A DNA stretch of 64,000 bases from CAXXOK01 sp035353615 (GTDB taxonomy: Bacteria; Bacillota; Clostridia; Christensenellales; Aristaeellaceae), in assembly GCA_035353615.1 (NCBI GenBank), contig DAOPZY010000007.1, positions 26,402 to 90,401 of the forward strand, written 5' to 3'. The notes beneath the pieces were generated by a model that saw only the letters and a program-made list of their open reading frames with translations, ran no database searches and had not been told where the DNA came from. The position numbers and the translations under genes are program-made. Positions 34,720-43,715 of the stretch are shown here, one piece after another. How positions within the stretch are numbered: the first letter of the stretch is position 1; each line of letters opens with the position of its first letter.

Positions 34720-35397
34720 TTATCCCTGATCCCGTGCCTTATCCAAAGCGGGATTCGCGCGGAAACCCCGAAACCCTTGCAGCAGATAAACCCCTAACAC
34801 AGCCGTAAACCCGGTAGCCGCAAAGACGCTGCACCGTTCCGTTACGCCAAACAGGTCTTTGGGCACAAGGTTCATGCCCACCGCGCCCAGGCACATCAAC
34901 CCAAGCGCAACCGTGGCCCACACCGCCAGCGAAACATACGCGCGTCTGCGGTATCCGCCTGCCATCAGCGTTACCAGCGAAGCAATGGACAGCATAACCA
35001 CCGCGGCGGTCACCGCCAGGTGCATCCCATCCTGAAAGGTGCCCGCATAACCGCTGTCGGTCAGGGGGAACATCGCGTAGCCGACCGCGCTGATCCACTG
35101 CATCAGCGTGAAGGCGTAAAGCCCGGTGCGCAATGTTCGCGTCAATTTGCCCTGTACATACACGCAAATCATCAAAAGCGCCGCCGACCCGCACAGGTTG
35201 TACAGGCTCGCCAGCTGGTTCCACAGCGTGCGGGAGGGCGCGTTGTTTGCGCTCAGGTCGCTGACCGCCTGACGCATCCACTGATAGCCGGGGTAGGCCA
35301 GCGGCGCGAACAGCACTGCCGCCGTATACGAAATCAGGCTCACAATCCCCAGAATGCCCATGGCCCGTAACGCCTTTTCCCGCTTGATGTCCGTCAT
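34720..35397 (-). CDS. DUF998-family membrane protein
   Basis: 225 residues with six hydrophobic helices. The pattern ISYTAAVLFAPLAYPGYQWM followed by AVSDLSANNAP, and MFPLTDSG before helix 4, fit DUF998, a family of small integral membrane proteins with no established activity. Two ATGs are close together: 35403 touches the GGAGG ribosome site, while 35397 is six bases from it and is chosen. It converges on corA. Upstream lies a 126 bp gap to the zinc-ribbon gene's 3' end. Confidence 0.8.
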   Translation of the reverse strand: MTDIKREKALRAMGILGIVSLISYTAAVLFAPLAYPGYQWMRQAVSDLSANNAPSRTLWNQLASLYNLCGSAALLMICVYVQGKLTRTLRTGLYAFTLMQWISAVGYAMFPLTDSGYAGTFQDGMHLAVTAAVVMLSIASLVTLMAGGYRRRAYVSLAVWATVALGLMCLGAVGMNLVPKDLFGVTERCSVFAATGFTAVLGVYLLQGFRGFRANPALDKARDQG

Positions 35398-35523
35398 TTT
35401 CATCCTCCGCTTTCGACAGCGCGCCGCCGCGTGATCCGGGTTGCCACCCTCCGCGAGCGCGCCTCGACCCTGCCGGACGCGTTTAAAAGGAGTGGCCACT
35501 GCTACGCGCCAGAAATAACCGCC

Positions 35524-37530
35524 TTACGGTTTGTAGAAATGATCGATCTTAACGCAGCGCCCGCCGCTCAGCTGGTACTGAAGCACCCACAGCTTGTTTT
35601 CAAGGTTGGTGCAGGTATATTGCACGGTGCGGGTCCCGTCCGCATTGTTCAGCACAACGCCAACGTTCTGCCCTTCGTAATACAGGTTACGGCTTCCGTC
35701 CTGATTCACCGGCATGCCAAAATCCTTAAACGCGGCGGTGATTTCACCTTCGGAACTGCCAATGCCAACGCCGCGCGGGCCGGTTGCGATGTCCCGGTTC
35801 ATTTCAATGCGCACCAGCTGCCACTGGTTGCCATCCAGTAAAAACACGGCGTAACCCCAGTCGTATTCCAGATGCTGCGCCTGCATATCCAGCGTAAGGT
35901 AAGTGGTATCGGTCGTGGATTTCGGCTCGCCAAACTGCGTTTTAAAATCCTCGATAACCGTATCGTTCAGCGCAAAGCCGGAGAACGTATCCTCGCCGCC
36001 GTACATTTCCAGCGGATACGGTTTCACCTCAAACTTGTAACCAACCTCCATGGTGCTGGACTGTTTGCCGTACCCGTTGACGGCAATCGCGCGCAGGGTA
36101 ACCCTGCCGGAAGGCAGCGTGATGGGCGTTCCGTCAAACTTGGGGCTGATGGCCGGGTCCGGCTGGGAGCCGTCGATGGTGTAATAGAAGGTCTGATTAT
36201 CCTCCATGGCCAGCTGTTCCTTGGTTTTTTTGCGCCGTTGCTCCTTGGTGTCGGTGCTGTCGCCAGCGCGGATGGAGACGGTTTTCAGCTTGGTGTAGGT
36301 GTTGGGGGCAAGGTTGCTCTTAGGCGCGGAAGGGGTTGGGTAATAAACGGTGTAGGAGACTTTCATTTCATCGCTGACCAGATCCTCCACCACACACACA
36401 GCGCGCAGGTTATACGTGCCCTCGGGGATGGTGACGGTGTTGTTGGTCACCAGCTTGCCATCCTTGGGCAAAACAGCGCTGTCATCCAGGGTGTAATAAA
36501 TATCATACCCCTGCGGCGAGGTGACCGTGATTTGCTGCTCCAGCTCATAGCGGCCGGAGGTATGCGCCGTATCCACCTGAGGCGAGTTGGGGATAAAATC
36601 CTTGCGCTGCTGCCGGAAGCTGTCCTTATCGGTATTGTTGTAGGCTTCCAGCATCACCGCGGCGGCTTCGGGATCGCGGTTATTGTCCAGATAGATGTTG
36701 ATGAGCGCCGTATAGGCCTCGGAACGCGCGGGGCTGACGGTATCAATCAAAGTTTTGTAAAGCGCCTCAGCCTGATCGTCCATATTGTTCAGCTCGTACG
36801 CGGACCCCAGCAGCATCAGCCCATCATAGTTTTCCGGATCGATCACGTTGGCCACGCGAAAGGCCATGATCGCGTCCTCCATGTCGCCCATATCCATGTA
36901 TTCTTGCCCCACAAGCCAGTAGGCCTGCGCCGGAGCGTCGTTCCAATCCTTCAGCAGGGCGTTACGTTCGGTTTCCCGAACGGCGTCGGTGCTTGCGGCC
37001 AGCTCCAGCATCTGCTCACTGGCAGCCATGACGCGCTTGCGCGCGGTCATGCGCTGGCCGGAATCCGACGAGTTCAGGTACAGCAGGTATCCGCCGGCGG
37101 CCGCGATCAGCAGCCCCACGCAGATCACGCCAATCAGCATCCAGTTAATCGGGTGCTGCGATACCACCTTCGCCTTGCCGTGGTGGGAAACCACCTGCCG
37201 CGTGCGCACATTACCGCGCACCGGCACGCCCCGGTGGGTGTTGGGGCGGCTGGCAAACGTGTCCAGCGTAGGTTTGGCGGGCTTGGGCGGTTTGCGGCGC
37301 ACGCCGCGCTCCTGCTCCACCGGAAGCGGCGACATATCATAATCCCCATATTCGGGAATATCCGCGCGGGATTCGTCCGGCAGGGGCGCGGGCGAAGCGT
37401 TGCGGCGGCCCTGCCGGATGGCCCGCACCCCGGTTTCGCCGGTGTTGCTGCGGCGGTGCGGCATCGCGCCGCACACATCGCAGAGGATCGCGTCGTCGGG
37501 AAGATAACTTCCGCAGCGTTCACAGATCAT
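35524..37530 (-). CDS. Zinc-ribbon, single-pass membrane protein with TPR and chitobiase-like repeats
   Basis: 668 residues. An N-terminal zinc ribbon (Cys3, Cys6, Cys17, Cys20) is cytoplasmic and followed by a Pro/Arg-rich linker. One membrane helix is at about 129-152. Outside come TPR-like helices (about 190-300: YWLVGQEYMDMGD, AFRVANVIDPENYDGLMLLG), then two beta-sandwich segments with YYTLDDS and YYTIDGSQPD, typical of the C-terminal chitobiase/hexosaminidase-type (CHB_HEX) repeat. A C-terminal domain of about 150 residues (YGGEDTFSGFALNDTV onward) is unrecognised. Zinc-ribbon membrane proteins of this kind are common in Clostridia and unassigned. The ribosome site GAGGAA is about 12 bases from the ATG. 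Confidence 0.78.
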   Translation of the reverse strand: MICERCGSYLPDDAILCDVCGAMPHRRSNTGETGVRAIRQGRRNASPAPLPDESRADIPEYGDYDMSPLPVEQERGVRRKPPKPAKPTLDTFASRPNTHRGVPVRGNVRTRQVVSHHGKAKVVSQHPINWMLIGVICVGLLIAAAGGYLLYLNSSDSGQRMTARKRVMAASEQMLELAASTDAVRETERNALLKDWNDAPAQAYWLVGQEYMDMGDMEDAIMAFRVANVIDPENYDGLMLLGSAYELNNMDDQAEALYKTLIDTVSPARSEAYTALINIYLDNNRDPEAAAVMLEAYNNTDKDSFRQQRKDFIPNSPQVDTAHTSGRYELEQQITVTSPQGYDIYYTLDDSAVLPKDGKLVTNNTVTIPEGTYNLRAVCVVEDLVSDEMKVSYTVYYPTPSAPKSNLAPNTYTKLKTVSIRAGDSTDTKEQRRKKTKEQLAMEDNQTFYYTIDGSQPDPAISPKFDGTPITLPSGRVTLRAIAVNGYGKQSSTMEVGYKFEVKPYPLEMYGGEDTFSGFALNDTVIEDFKTQFGEPKSTTDTTYLTLDMQAQHLEYDWGYAVFLLDGNQWQLVRIEMNRDIATGPRGVGIGSSEGEITAAFKDFGMPVNQDGSRNLYYEGQNVGVVLNNADGTRTVQYTCTNLENKLWVLQYQLSGGRCVKIDHFYKP

Positions 37531-37691
37531 GGCTGTACGTTCCTCGCTTTCCAGAAAAGGCTTCGGGGGCCGATGCGCGGCTCAACCAGCCGCGACCCGC
37601 GAAATCGGGAGGCCTCCTTGTATAAACCGATCGCGCGCGGATGGAAGCGGCCGGAGGCCCCACCGGCATGCGGCTATGCCCGCGCTGTACG

Positions 37692-37872
37692 TTGCGCGCT
37701 GCCCGTTGCGGAGCGTAAAGTACGCGCCGTCCGATACGCGCCGCCCGTTGCGCGCTTTTGGTTGCATGCCATCCGTTGTGCGGAGTAGGTTACGCGCCGT
37801 CTGTTGCAAGCTGCCGGTTGCGCGCCATTGGGTAATTGCCGTAGTTTGCACACCGTCAACTGCGCGCCTCCG
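37692..37872. repeat. Degenerate minisatellite, 14 bp unit, about 13 copies
   Basis: Successive units start with TTGCGCGC or TACGCGCC and end CCG/CTG/GG, for example TTGCGCGCTGCCCG, TACGCGCCGTCCGA, TTACGCGCCGTCTG. The length (181 bp) fits 13 units. The array fills much of the gap between the HD gene's 3' end and the zinc-ribbon gene's start. The rest of this gap (37531-37691) shows no gene. Confidence 0.75.
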
Positions 37873-37880
37873 CTTGTCCC

Positions 37881-38573
37881 CTACGGCGCGACGGTCACCT
37901 GCGGTTCGGGCGATTGGTTATTCACCGCGTGGCCGTTGATGACCAGCTGAAACTCCTGCCCCAAAAAGGCGGCCGCTTTTTCGCACATAATAATGCGCGG
38001 CATATAAATACTCAGGTATTCCAGCACGCTGCTGGAACGGTCCATTGTCAGCGATTGCCGGATCAGCTTGGCCTTGCGGTCAACCGTTACCTCGTTTTGC
38101 TGTATGGAAAAATTGACGCGGTCGTGCACATCGGTCGGGTCCGGCCGGCCGTTGCGAACGCGGCTCTTGTGCGCGTCGCTCTTGTCGGCAATCACCAGCG
38201 CGGCGCTCACAGCGCTGGAAATGCTGCCGCTTTCCTCCTCATGGTTGCCTACGGCGGTGATGATTTCCACCGTATCCGTAATGCTCAGCCCCACATCCTT
38301 CAGGATGGGAAACAGCAGGATGGCTCCGTTAGGGCCGTGATCGTGCCGGTTGATGCTGTTGCCCACATCGTGCACCCAGCCGGCGATGGCGGCCAGCTCA
38401 ATTTCACGCTCGCTGTACCCCAGCGCTTTCAAGATGTAGCTGGAAATCCGGCTCACATAGCTTAAATGCCTCGGGCCGTGATCGGTATACCCCAGCGCCT
38501 CCAGATACCGGTTGCCGGCCTTCACCAGCGCGCGGATGCTCTCGTTCTTCTTTACTTCTTCTAATGTAATCAT
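37881..38573 (-). CDS. HD-domain phosphohydrolase
   Basis: 230 residues. Metal-site residues are laid out as in HD enzymes: His36 (GPRHLSYV), His68-Asp69 (WVHDVGNS), His77/His79 (RHDHGP), then GNHEEESG and an aspartate in IADKSDAHKSR. These proteins hydrolyse phosphate esters or nucleotides; the substrate is unknown. The final ~60 residues form a small domain ending in a polar tail. The ATG at 38573 has GGGAGG five bases upstream; the longer frame adds 61 unconserved residues. Neighbours on the same strand are unrelated by function. Confidence 0.87.
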   Translation of the reverse strand: MITLEEVKKNESIRALVKAGNRYLEALGYTDHGPRHLSYVSRISSYILKALGYSEREIELAAIAGWVHDVGNSINRHDHGPNGAILLFPILKDVGLSITDTVEIITAVGNHEEESGSISSAVSAALVIADKSDAHKSRVRNGRPDPTDVHDRVNFSIQQNEVTVDRKAKLIRQSLTMDRSSSVLEYLSIYMPRIIMCEKAAAFLGQEFQLVINGHAVNNQSPEPQVTVAP

Positions 38574-38831
38574 AGTACCTCCCAGTACAGGTTGCGTTGC
38601 CGGCCGCGCAAACGCGCGCGGTCGCGGCATCCTTGCCCTTTTCAGGGCGATCGTTGCAGTTCTGCGGCAATGGTTCCGGCCGCGCGAGCAGGGCTTCTCT
38701 GAAAGCCCTATTTCACGCCGGTTCGCCGCGTAAAAGGTTCGACCCGCGCAGGGCAAAACCCTGCCGCCGCCATTGTCATGCCATTCCCGAAAGCCGTATT
38801 TACACGCTTTTTACCGGATACGGCTTGCCTG

Positions 38832-39656
38832 TTACAGCTTTTGCAGCCGTTTCACGGCGTGATAGGTCGGATCGTCGAAATCCCGGACAGGGGCTTCGCC
38901 GCCCAGCCGCTCGATCGCGTTGCGAATTTCGATAAAATCAATGTAGGATAGCCCTTCGGCCTCCGCCATGTCCATCAGCGGCGCAAGGGCGCGGTCGTCC
39001 TCCATTTTGCCCAGATAGCCGGCGTACAGCGCCCGCTTTTCCGGCACAGCCTGAAACTGGCGCAGGGCAAACGCGAGCGCGTCCTCGTCGCAGGGTAAAA
39101 AATCGGCCAGCACGTCCAAAAGCGCCTCCTTGCCGGCGTCATCGGCGGCGACAAAGGCGATCTTTGCCGGGCGGCGCACCTCCTCGCCCATGCTGCGCAG
39201 GCTTTCCAGCGCGTTATCCAGCAAATCTTCATCCTGTGCGCGCTCCACCTGCCAGCGGATGTAATCCACCATTGGCGCGCGGCTGTCCAGCTGCCTAAGC
39301 ATGTCCACGGCGTGCATGCGCGCCTCGCAGGGCGCGGCTTCGTCACGCAGGAGCGCCAGAATGGGCGCTTCGTTGTTCAACTCCTCCAGCCGGTCCAGCA
39401 GCAGGTCGGGAATGGGCGTATCGCTGTTGGCATAGGCAAGCAGCCAGTCCGTCAGCATCTTCGCATCGTCAAACCGGGCGAAATAATCGATCGGCGCAAC
39501 GCCGCCAAGCCAATCGGCCGGCGTTTCCAGCCATGTCTGGTACGCCTCCGGCGCGGCGTCCTCCATAGCTTCGGCATTTTTAAACCTGGCGCGGTTTGCT
39601 TCGATCCACTCGCTCAGGGTCTGGCTGAAATGGGCGTCGAAATCGATCAGTTCCAT
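38832..39656 (-). CDS. Unknown protein with HEAT-like helical repeats
   Basis: 274 residues, strongly acidic and almost entirely predicted helical. Repeating blocks such as ALLRDEAAPCEARMHAVDMLRQL, LLDNALESLRSMG and ALLDVLADFLP look like HEAT repeats used for protein binding. An N-terminal WLxxW-rich segment may be a separate cap. No signal or membrane segment. The neighbour upstream (39702-41411) is also a repeat-helix protein on the same strand, only 45 bp away, so the two are likely made together and might interact. Start ATG at 39656 is behind GGAGGGACCCCC. I do not recognise a named family. Confidence 0.65.
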   Translation of the reverse strand: MELIDFDAHFSQTLSEWIEANRARFKNAEAMEDAAPEAYQTWLETPADWLGGVAPIDYFARFDDAKMLTDWLLAYANSDTPIPDLLLDRLEELNNEAPILALLRDEAAPCEARMHAVDMLRQLDSRAPMVDYIRWQVERAQDEDLLDNALESLRSMGEEVRRPAKIAFVAADDAGKEALLDVLADFLPCDEDALAFALRQFQAVPEKRALYAGYLGKMEDDRALAPLMDMAEAEGLSYIDFIEIRNAIERLGGEAPVRDFDDPTYHAVKRLQKL

Positions 39657-39701
39657 ATAAGGGGGTCCCTCCTTCTCAGATGCGCCCGCCGTGACGGGCA
39701 G

Positions 39702-41411
39702 TCAGTTACCGCGGTTCGGGGGCAGAGGCACCAGTTTGCACATCATGTGAAACGCCGCGCGCACCCGCCGGCGCGTGTCCGCCGCGTACCGCAGCAGGCC
39801 CTTGAGGCGTTGATTGTCCGGCAGTTGATAGGTGATGAGGTAATGTTGCTCCAGCGCGGCCCGGAAAACGCCGTCGGCATCGCGCACCACGCCAAGCCGC
39901 CTGCGCGCGCCCATGCGGCACAGGATGTGCAGCGCGTGCGTCATCAGGCGAAAATCACCGGTTTTCCGTTGAATATCCGCCATGCGGCGGATCAGCATCA
40001 AGCGGGAAAAGCTCACGCCATGCCGGTTGTGCACCGAAGGATCAATCTCGGCAATCCGCCCAGCGTGCCACACCACAAACGGCGGGTTTGCCCCAATGCG
40101 GATCAGGGACATCGCGGCAAACCGCTTCACGCTGTCACCCTGCGTGGGCTGCACAAGCACCTCCCGCAGCAGGCGCTCGGCAAATTCGCGCGGCAGGTTG
40201 GCCGCCAGCATGGGAATCAGCCGTTCCACCTGATGCTCCGGATTGCCCAGCTCGTACAAAAGCACCCCGTACAGGCTATCGTCCGCCTGCAAACGCTCGC
40301 AGAAGGCTTCCACGCCTTCGTTCAGGGCCTGCGCAAGCTGAGCGAGGCAATCATTGCTGGCCGCCGGGGAAAGCAGCGGATAAAACGGGACTGCCTTGGC
40401 GACGGTGGCCGCCTGTTTTCCGTCCAGCCCCAGGGCGCGCCATTGCTCCATCATACGCGCCGTGAGGCGGGCGGGCACATCCGTCGGGTCCAGATCGCGG
40501 CACTGGTGGATCAGCGGCTCCGCGGCGTCCATCCGCCCCAGCTTCAGCATGGCCACGCAGGCGTTATACACCGCCGGCAGCCGGTCCGGGCTTACCTTGA
40601 GCGAACGCCGAAGCACGCAAAGCGCAAGCTCGGGAAACCCAAGGCTTACGGCGGAATAGCAAAACAGCTGTTCATCCTGCGCGGTTTCGCAACGTAGCGC
40701 GGCCGCCAGCAAAGCGGACGCGCCTCTGGCGCGCCTGCCGGCCATGCAGTACGCCCCGGCCAGCGTGCAGCGGGCGCGGGCGCTCATGGGGTTACGGCGG
40801 CAGGCGCGGGTCGCGCTTTTCATGGCCGCCGCTTCCTCGCCCCTGGCCTGGTACAGCAGCGCCCAGAGCGAATCGTACCGGTCATCCGCGTTACGGGTTG
40901 GCCCCGCGCGCCTGAGCGCGCGCTCCACCCCGGCAAATTCGCCGCTCGCAAGGCGACGGCTCGCAATTTCCAATTGGGTTTCATGCCTGGCCCGCAAATG
41001 GAGCGGATCGGCTTCAAACGCTTCCAGCTGGTCCAGTTCTTCGTCAAATTCCGAAACCCCGCCGGATTTCTTCACTGCCCACAGGTAGCGGGAAAACGCG
41101 TCCATCGCCTCCTGCTCATACCCCAAGGCCAGCATGTTGCGCCCAATCAGGCCGTAGCAGGCATAGCGGCGGGGGTCCAGCGTAAGCGCGCCAAACGCCG
41201 CGCGGTTGCTGGCTTCGTAGCATTCCATCTCCTGAAGGGTGCGGGCGTATTCCAGCCGCAGATCGCTGTCCGTGGGGGCAAGGGCAACCGCGTGCCGAAG
41301 CAGCGCCGCCGCGCGGCGGCGGTTGCCTTCCCGGTGATGGCGAGCCGCGCGCCCCACCCAATAAGCGCTGGGGCGCTGCAATTTAAACACTTCTCCGATT
41401 TTTTCACTCAT
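39702..41411 (-). CDS. TPR-repeat protein of unknown function
   Basis: 569 residues, helical throughout. The N-terminal third has TPR features: AYWVGRAARHHREGNRRRAAALLRHAV, then ALAPTDSDLRLEYARTLQEM and GALTLDPRRYACYGLIGRNML. Later blocks (CTLAGAYCMAGRRARGASAL; LCVLRRSLKVSPDRLPAVYN) continue the pattern. No enzymatic motif or membrane segment. The C-terminal ~150 residues are less repetitive. The ATG at 41411 follows AAGGAGAAAGCA. It lies just upstream of the HEAT-like gene on the same strand, suggesting a two-gene unit of scaffold proteins; function unknown. Confidence 0.7.
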   Translation of the reverse strand: MSEKIGEVFKLQRPSAYWVGRAARHHREGNRRRAAALLRHAVALAPTDSDLRLEYARTLQEMECYEASNRAAFGALTLDPRRYACYGLIGRNMLALGYEQEAMDAFSRYLWAVKKSGGVSEFDEELDQLEAFEADPLHLRARHETQLEIASRRLASGEFAGVERALRRAGPTRNADDRYDSLWALLYQARGEEAAAMKSATRACRRNPMSARARCTLAGAYCMAGRRARGASALLAAALRCETAQDEQLFCYSAVSLGFPELALCVLRRSLKVSPDRLPAVYNACVAMLKLGRMDAAEPLIHQCRDLDPTDVPARLTARMMEQWRALGLDGKQAATVAKAVPFYPLLSPAASNDCLAQLAQALNEGVEAFCERLQADDSLYGVLLYELGNPEHQVERLIPMLAANLPREFAERLLREVLVQPTQGDSVKRFAAMSLIRIGANPPFVVWHAGRIAEIDPSVHNRHGVSFSRLMLIRRMADIQRKTGDFRLMTHALHILCRMGARRRLGVVRDADGVFRAALEQHYLITYQLPDNQRLKGLLRYAADTRRRVRAAFHMMCKLVPLPPNRGN

Positions 41412-41682
41412 TGCTTTCTCCTTGGCAGAACGGGTTTCGCGCGGCAACGCAATTTCGGCTCAGCGCGCGCGGCATCGACGTTTCAGTCCAGCGCGCCGTT
41501 TCAGCCTCGCCCCTGAAAAACAGTGATCTTACGCTGAATATGGAAAGGGTTATCGCCTTGTCCGCCCCAACCGCAAACGGCAAGGCGTAAAACGGCGCCG
41601 GCATTTTACGCCAAGCGGATGCGATGGCCAGGCCGTGATCTGGCAAGGACTTGCCTGTCGCGGGTTTCGGGGCCGCCTGCTT

Positions 41683-42561
41683 TCAGTGAATCCGGTTGAG
41701 CAAGCGCAACAGATCCTGCGTGGAAAACGAATACTTCGTGTTGCAAAAATGGCACACCAGCTCCGCGCCGTTCACATCGTCGGCGATCATCGTTTTCAGT
41801 TCCTCTTCGCCCAGCGAAATCAGCGCTTGTTCCATACGGGAACGGGAACAGTGGCAACGGTAGGCCAGCGGCCGGGTTTCCAGCGCAACAGGGGTAAGGC
41901 CGTTAAACCATAGCCCCAGCAGCGATTCCAACGGCTCGTGCTGCAATTCCGCAGCGATATCGCCAAAGATGGGGGAACGAAGCTCCAGCTCGTCCACCAC
42001 GGCGTCCGGGCAACCCGGCATGGGTTGCAGCAGCAGGCCGCCCGCGGAGCCCACGTCCGTATCGGACGCGATTACGCCGAGGCTCACCAGCGAGGGGCTT
42101 TGCTCGCTTTGCACATAATACCATGCCAGATCGGCCGCGATTTCTCCGGTTTGCAATTCAATCTGCCCAATGTAGGGGTTTTTCAGGCGCAAATCCTTCA
42201 CGACCCCAAGACGGCCTTTCCGGCCCACAGCGCGGCCCACGTCCAGCTTGCCGTTGCGCAGCGGCAGGCTGACCGCCCCGTTCATCACCATACCGCGGAC
42301 GCTTTCGCCATCCCCGACGCATAAAATTTTGCCCAGCGGGCCGTCCCCATCCACGGTGAGCGTCACGGAGGAACCCGGCTCCTTCAGCGTGGCCGCGAGC
42401 ATCGCGGTCGCGGTAAGCGAGCGGCCGAGCGCGGCTGTGGCCACGGCGCTCAGGCTGTGCAGGCGTTGCGCCTCGCGTGTTGTTTGCGTGCTTTGGATCA
42501 AAAGCCCGCGCACCGCGCCGTCCGACAGGGTAAAATGAATCGTTCGGTCTTGGTTTTCCAT
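41683..42561 (-). CDS. hslO: Redox-regulated chaperone Hsp33
   Basis: 292 residues. The C-terminal zinc switch is complete: Cys236 and Cys238 (CHC) plus Cys270 and Cys273 (CHFC). Under oxidative stress these lose zinc, form disulfides and unlock holdase activity in the cytosol. N-terminal features SAVATAALGRSLTAT and GSSVTLTVDGDGPLG are typical. AAAGGAG precedes the ATG. The methyltransferase gene lies 72 bp upstream on the same strand. The order fits an anaerobe's oxygen defence alongside the rubrerythrin elsewhere in the window, though they are not linked. Confidence 0.95.
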   Translation of the reverse strand: MENQDRTIHFTLSDGAVRGLLIQSTQTTREAQRLHSLSAVATAALGRSLTATAMLAATLKEPGSSVTLTVDGDGPLGKILCVGDGESVRGMVMNGAVSLPLRNGKLDVGRAVGRKGRLGVVKDLRLKNPYIGQIELQTGEIAADLAWYYVQSEQSPSLVSLGVIASDTDVGSAGGLLLQPMPGCPDAVVDELELRSPIFGDIAAELQHEPLESLLGLWFNGLTPVALETRPLAYRCHCSRSRMEQALISLGEEELKTMIADDVNGAELVCHFCNTKYSFSTQDLLRLLNRIH

Positions 42562-42633
42562 GATTTCTCCTTTAACACTGGGCTTAGGTTCGGGTAACAG
42601 GGCGCGCGCGGGTCGGCCGCCCTCTCCGCCGCG

Positions 42634-43401
42634 TCATTCTGCCGGGTCGGCATCCTGCGGCACGGGTTTCCGGGCGGCGATATGCCAGCGCTGCTCGCTG
42701 GGCGCGGGCGGGGCGAACGTGCCGTCCCCAAAGATGCGGATATCCGCAAAGCCCGCCCGGGTTAAAAGCGTCTCAAAGGTTTCGATGCTGTAACCGTACT
42801 GCGTTTGCTGTTCGCTGATGCGCTGGTAGGTTTCCCCTTCCTGCCGGGTAAAAATGGAAAGGGCCATTTCCACGCTGGTGTTTTCAGGGTTGAACGCGTT
42901 CTTCCACAGATAGGCGATATCGGCGGTTTCATCGCCCACAAAATTGTCGCCAAGCACGCACTCCATCTTGTACGGGGTGCTCACGTCGAAAATCAGCGCC
43001 CCGCCGGGCCGGATGGCCGCAAACGCCGCGCAGAAGAACGCCAGCACATCCTCGGGGGAAGGCAGATAATTGATCCCGTCGCAGGTGCAAAGCACCCCGT
43101 CCATCTGGCGGTGCAGCCGAAGGCTGCGCATATCCTGCCGCACAAAGGGGATCATCGCGCCTTCGCGGCGCGCTTTCTGGCTGGCTTCAAAAAGCATCTC
43201 CTCTGAAATATCCACGCCGGTCATCTGATACCCCATCGCCGCCAGCGGAAGGGTCAGCCCGCCGGTGCCGCAGGCGCATTCACACAGTTTTCCGGAGCGC
43301 AGGCCATACAACGAAAGCAGGGTCTGATAAAAACCCGCCCACGCCTGATAGTCCACATCGGCCATCAGCCGATCATAGACGGATGCGAAGGCTGTATACA
43401 A
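42634..43401 (-). CDS. Class I SAM-dependent methyltransferase
   Basis: 255 residues. Motif I CECACGTGGLTLPLA, motif II GVDISEEML, and the FVRQDMRSL and GGALIFDVST strands give the Rossmann methyltransferase fold. The N-terminus YTAFASVYDRLM is shared by a common Bacillota family, often described as small-molecule methyltransferases. The start is the TTG at 43401: GAGGTG stands five bases upstream and the family begins exactly here; the longer frame adds 38 residues with no ribosome site. Substrate unknown. hslO follows. Confidence 0.88.
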   Translation of the reverse strand: MYTAFASVYDRLMADVDYQAWAGFYQTLLSLYGLRSGKLCECACGTGGLTLPLAAMGYQMTGVDISEEMLFEASQKARREGAMIPFVRQDMRSLRLHRQMDGVLCTCDGINYLPSPEDVLAFFCAAFAAIRPGGALIFDVSTPYKMECVLGDNFVGDETADIAYLWKNAFNPENTSVEMALSIFTRQEGETYQRISEQQTQYGYSIETFETLLTRAGFADIRIFGDGTFAPPAPSEQRWHIAARKPVPQDADPAE

Positions 43402-43596
43402 AAGCGTCACCTCAAAATCAACATACTGTGCCCACGCACGCAAGAACCCACCCGCCGCAGGGCTTTTCAGCGCGCCGACGTAAGCCGCAAAGGGCCGGCA
43501 GGCGCGCGGAAACACCCTGGAAGGCGTGTGGGAAAGCCGGGGGTTCGCGCCGCCGCTCAGGGCGCGCGGGTGGCCGGGCCAGCCTCCGCAACAGAG

Positions 43597-43715
43597 GTTG
43601 CCGCGCCGTTACGGTTCGGTCGGGTTAATCTTCGCGGCTGGGATTCCCGCAAAGTTACGGTTCGGTCGGGTAAAGCGCTTTAGCGGGGTTGCCGCGCCGT
43701 TACGGTTCGGTCGGG
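43597..43715. repeat. Three copies of a gene's 3'-end sequence
   Basis: The 17 bp GTTACGGTTCGGTCGGG occurs at 43608-43624, 43654-43670 and 43699-43715. For the first and third copies the match extends left to 28 bp (43597-43624 and 43688-43715). The last copy encodes the stop codon and final residues (PTEP) of the DUF624 gene. The rest of the 43402-43596 gap shows nothing recognisable. Confidence 0.9.

Noticed and set aside
37531..37691. Possible small genes in the gap before the minisatellite
   Set aside because: Open frames there lack ribosome sites and are continuations of repeat-derived frames.
35872..37788. 638-codon open frame on the plus strand
   Set aside because: Antisense to the zinc-ribbon/TPR gene; low-complexity composition with no family match, and it is one of many long shadows expected in GC-rich DNA.
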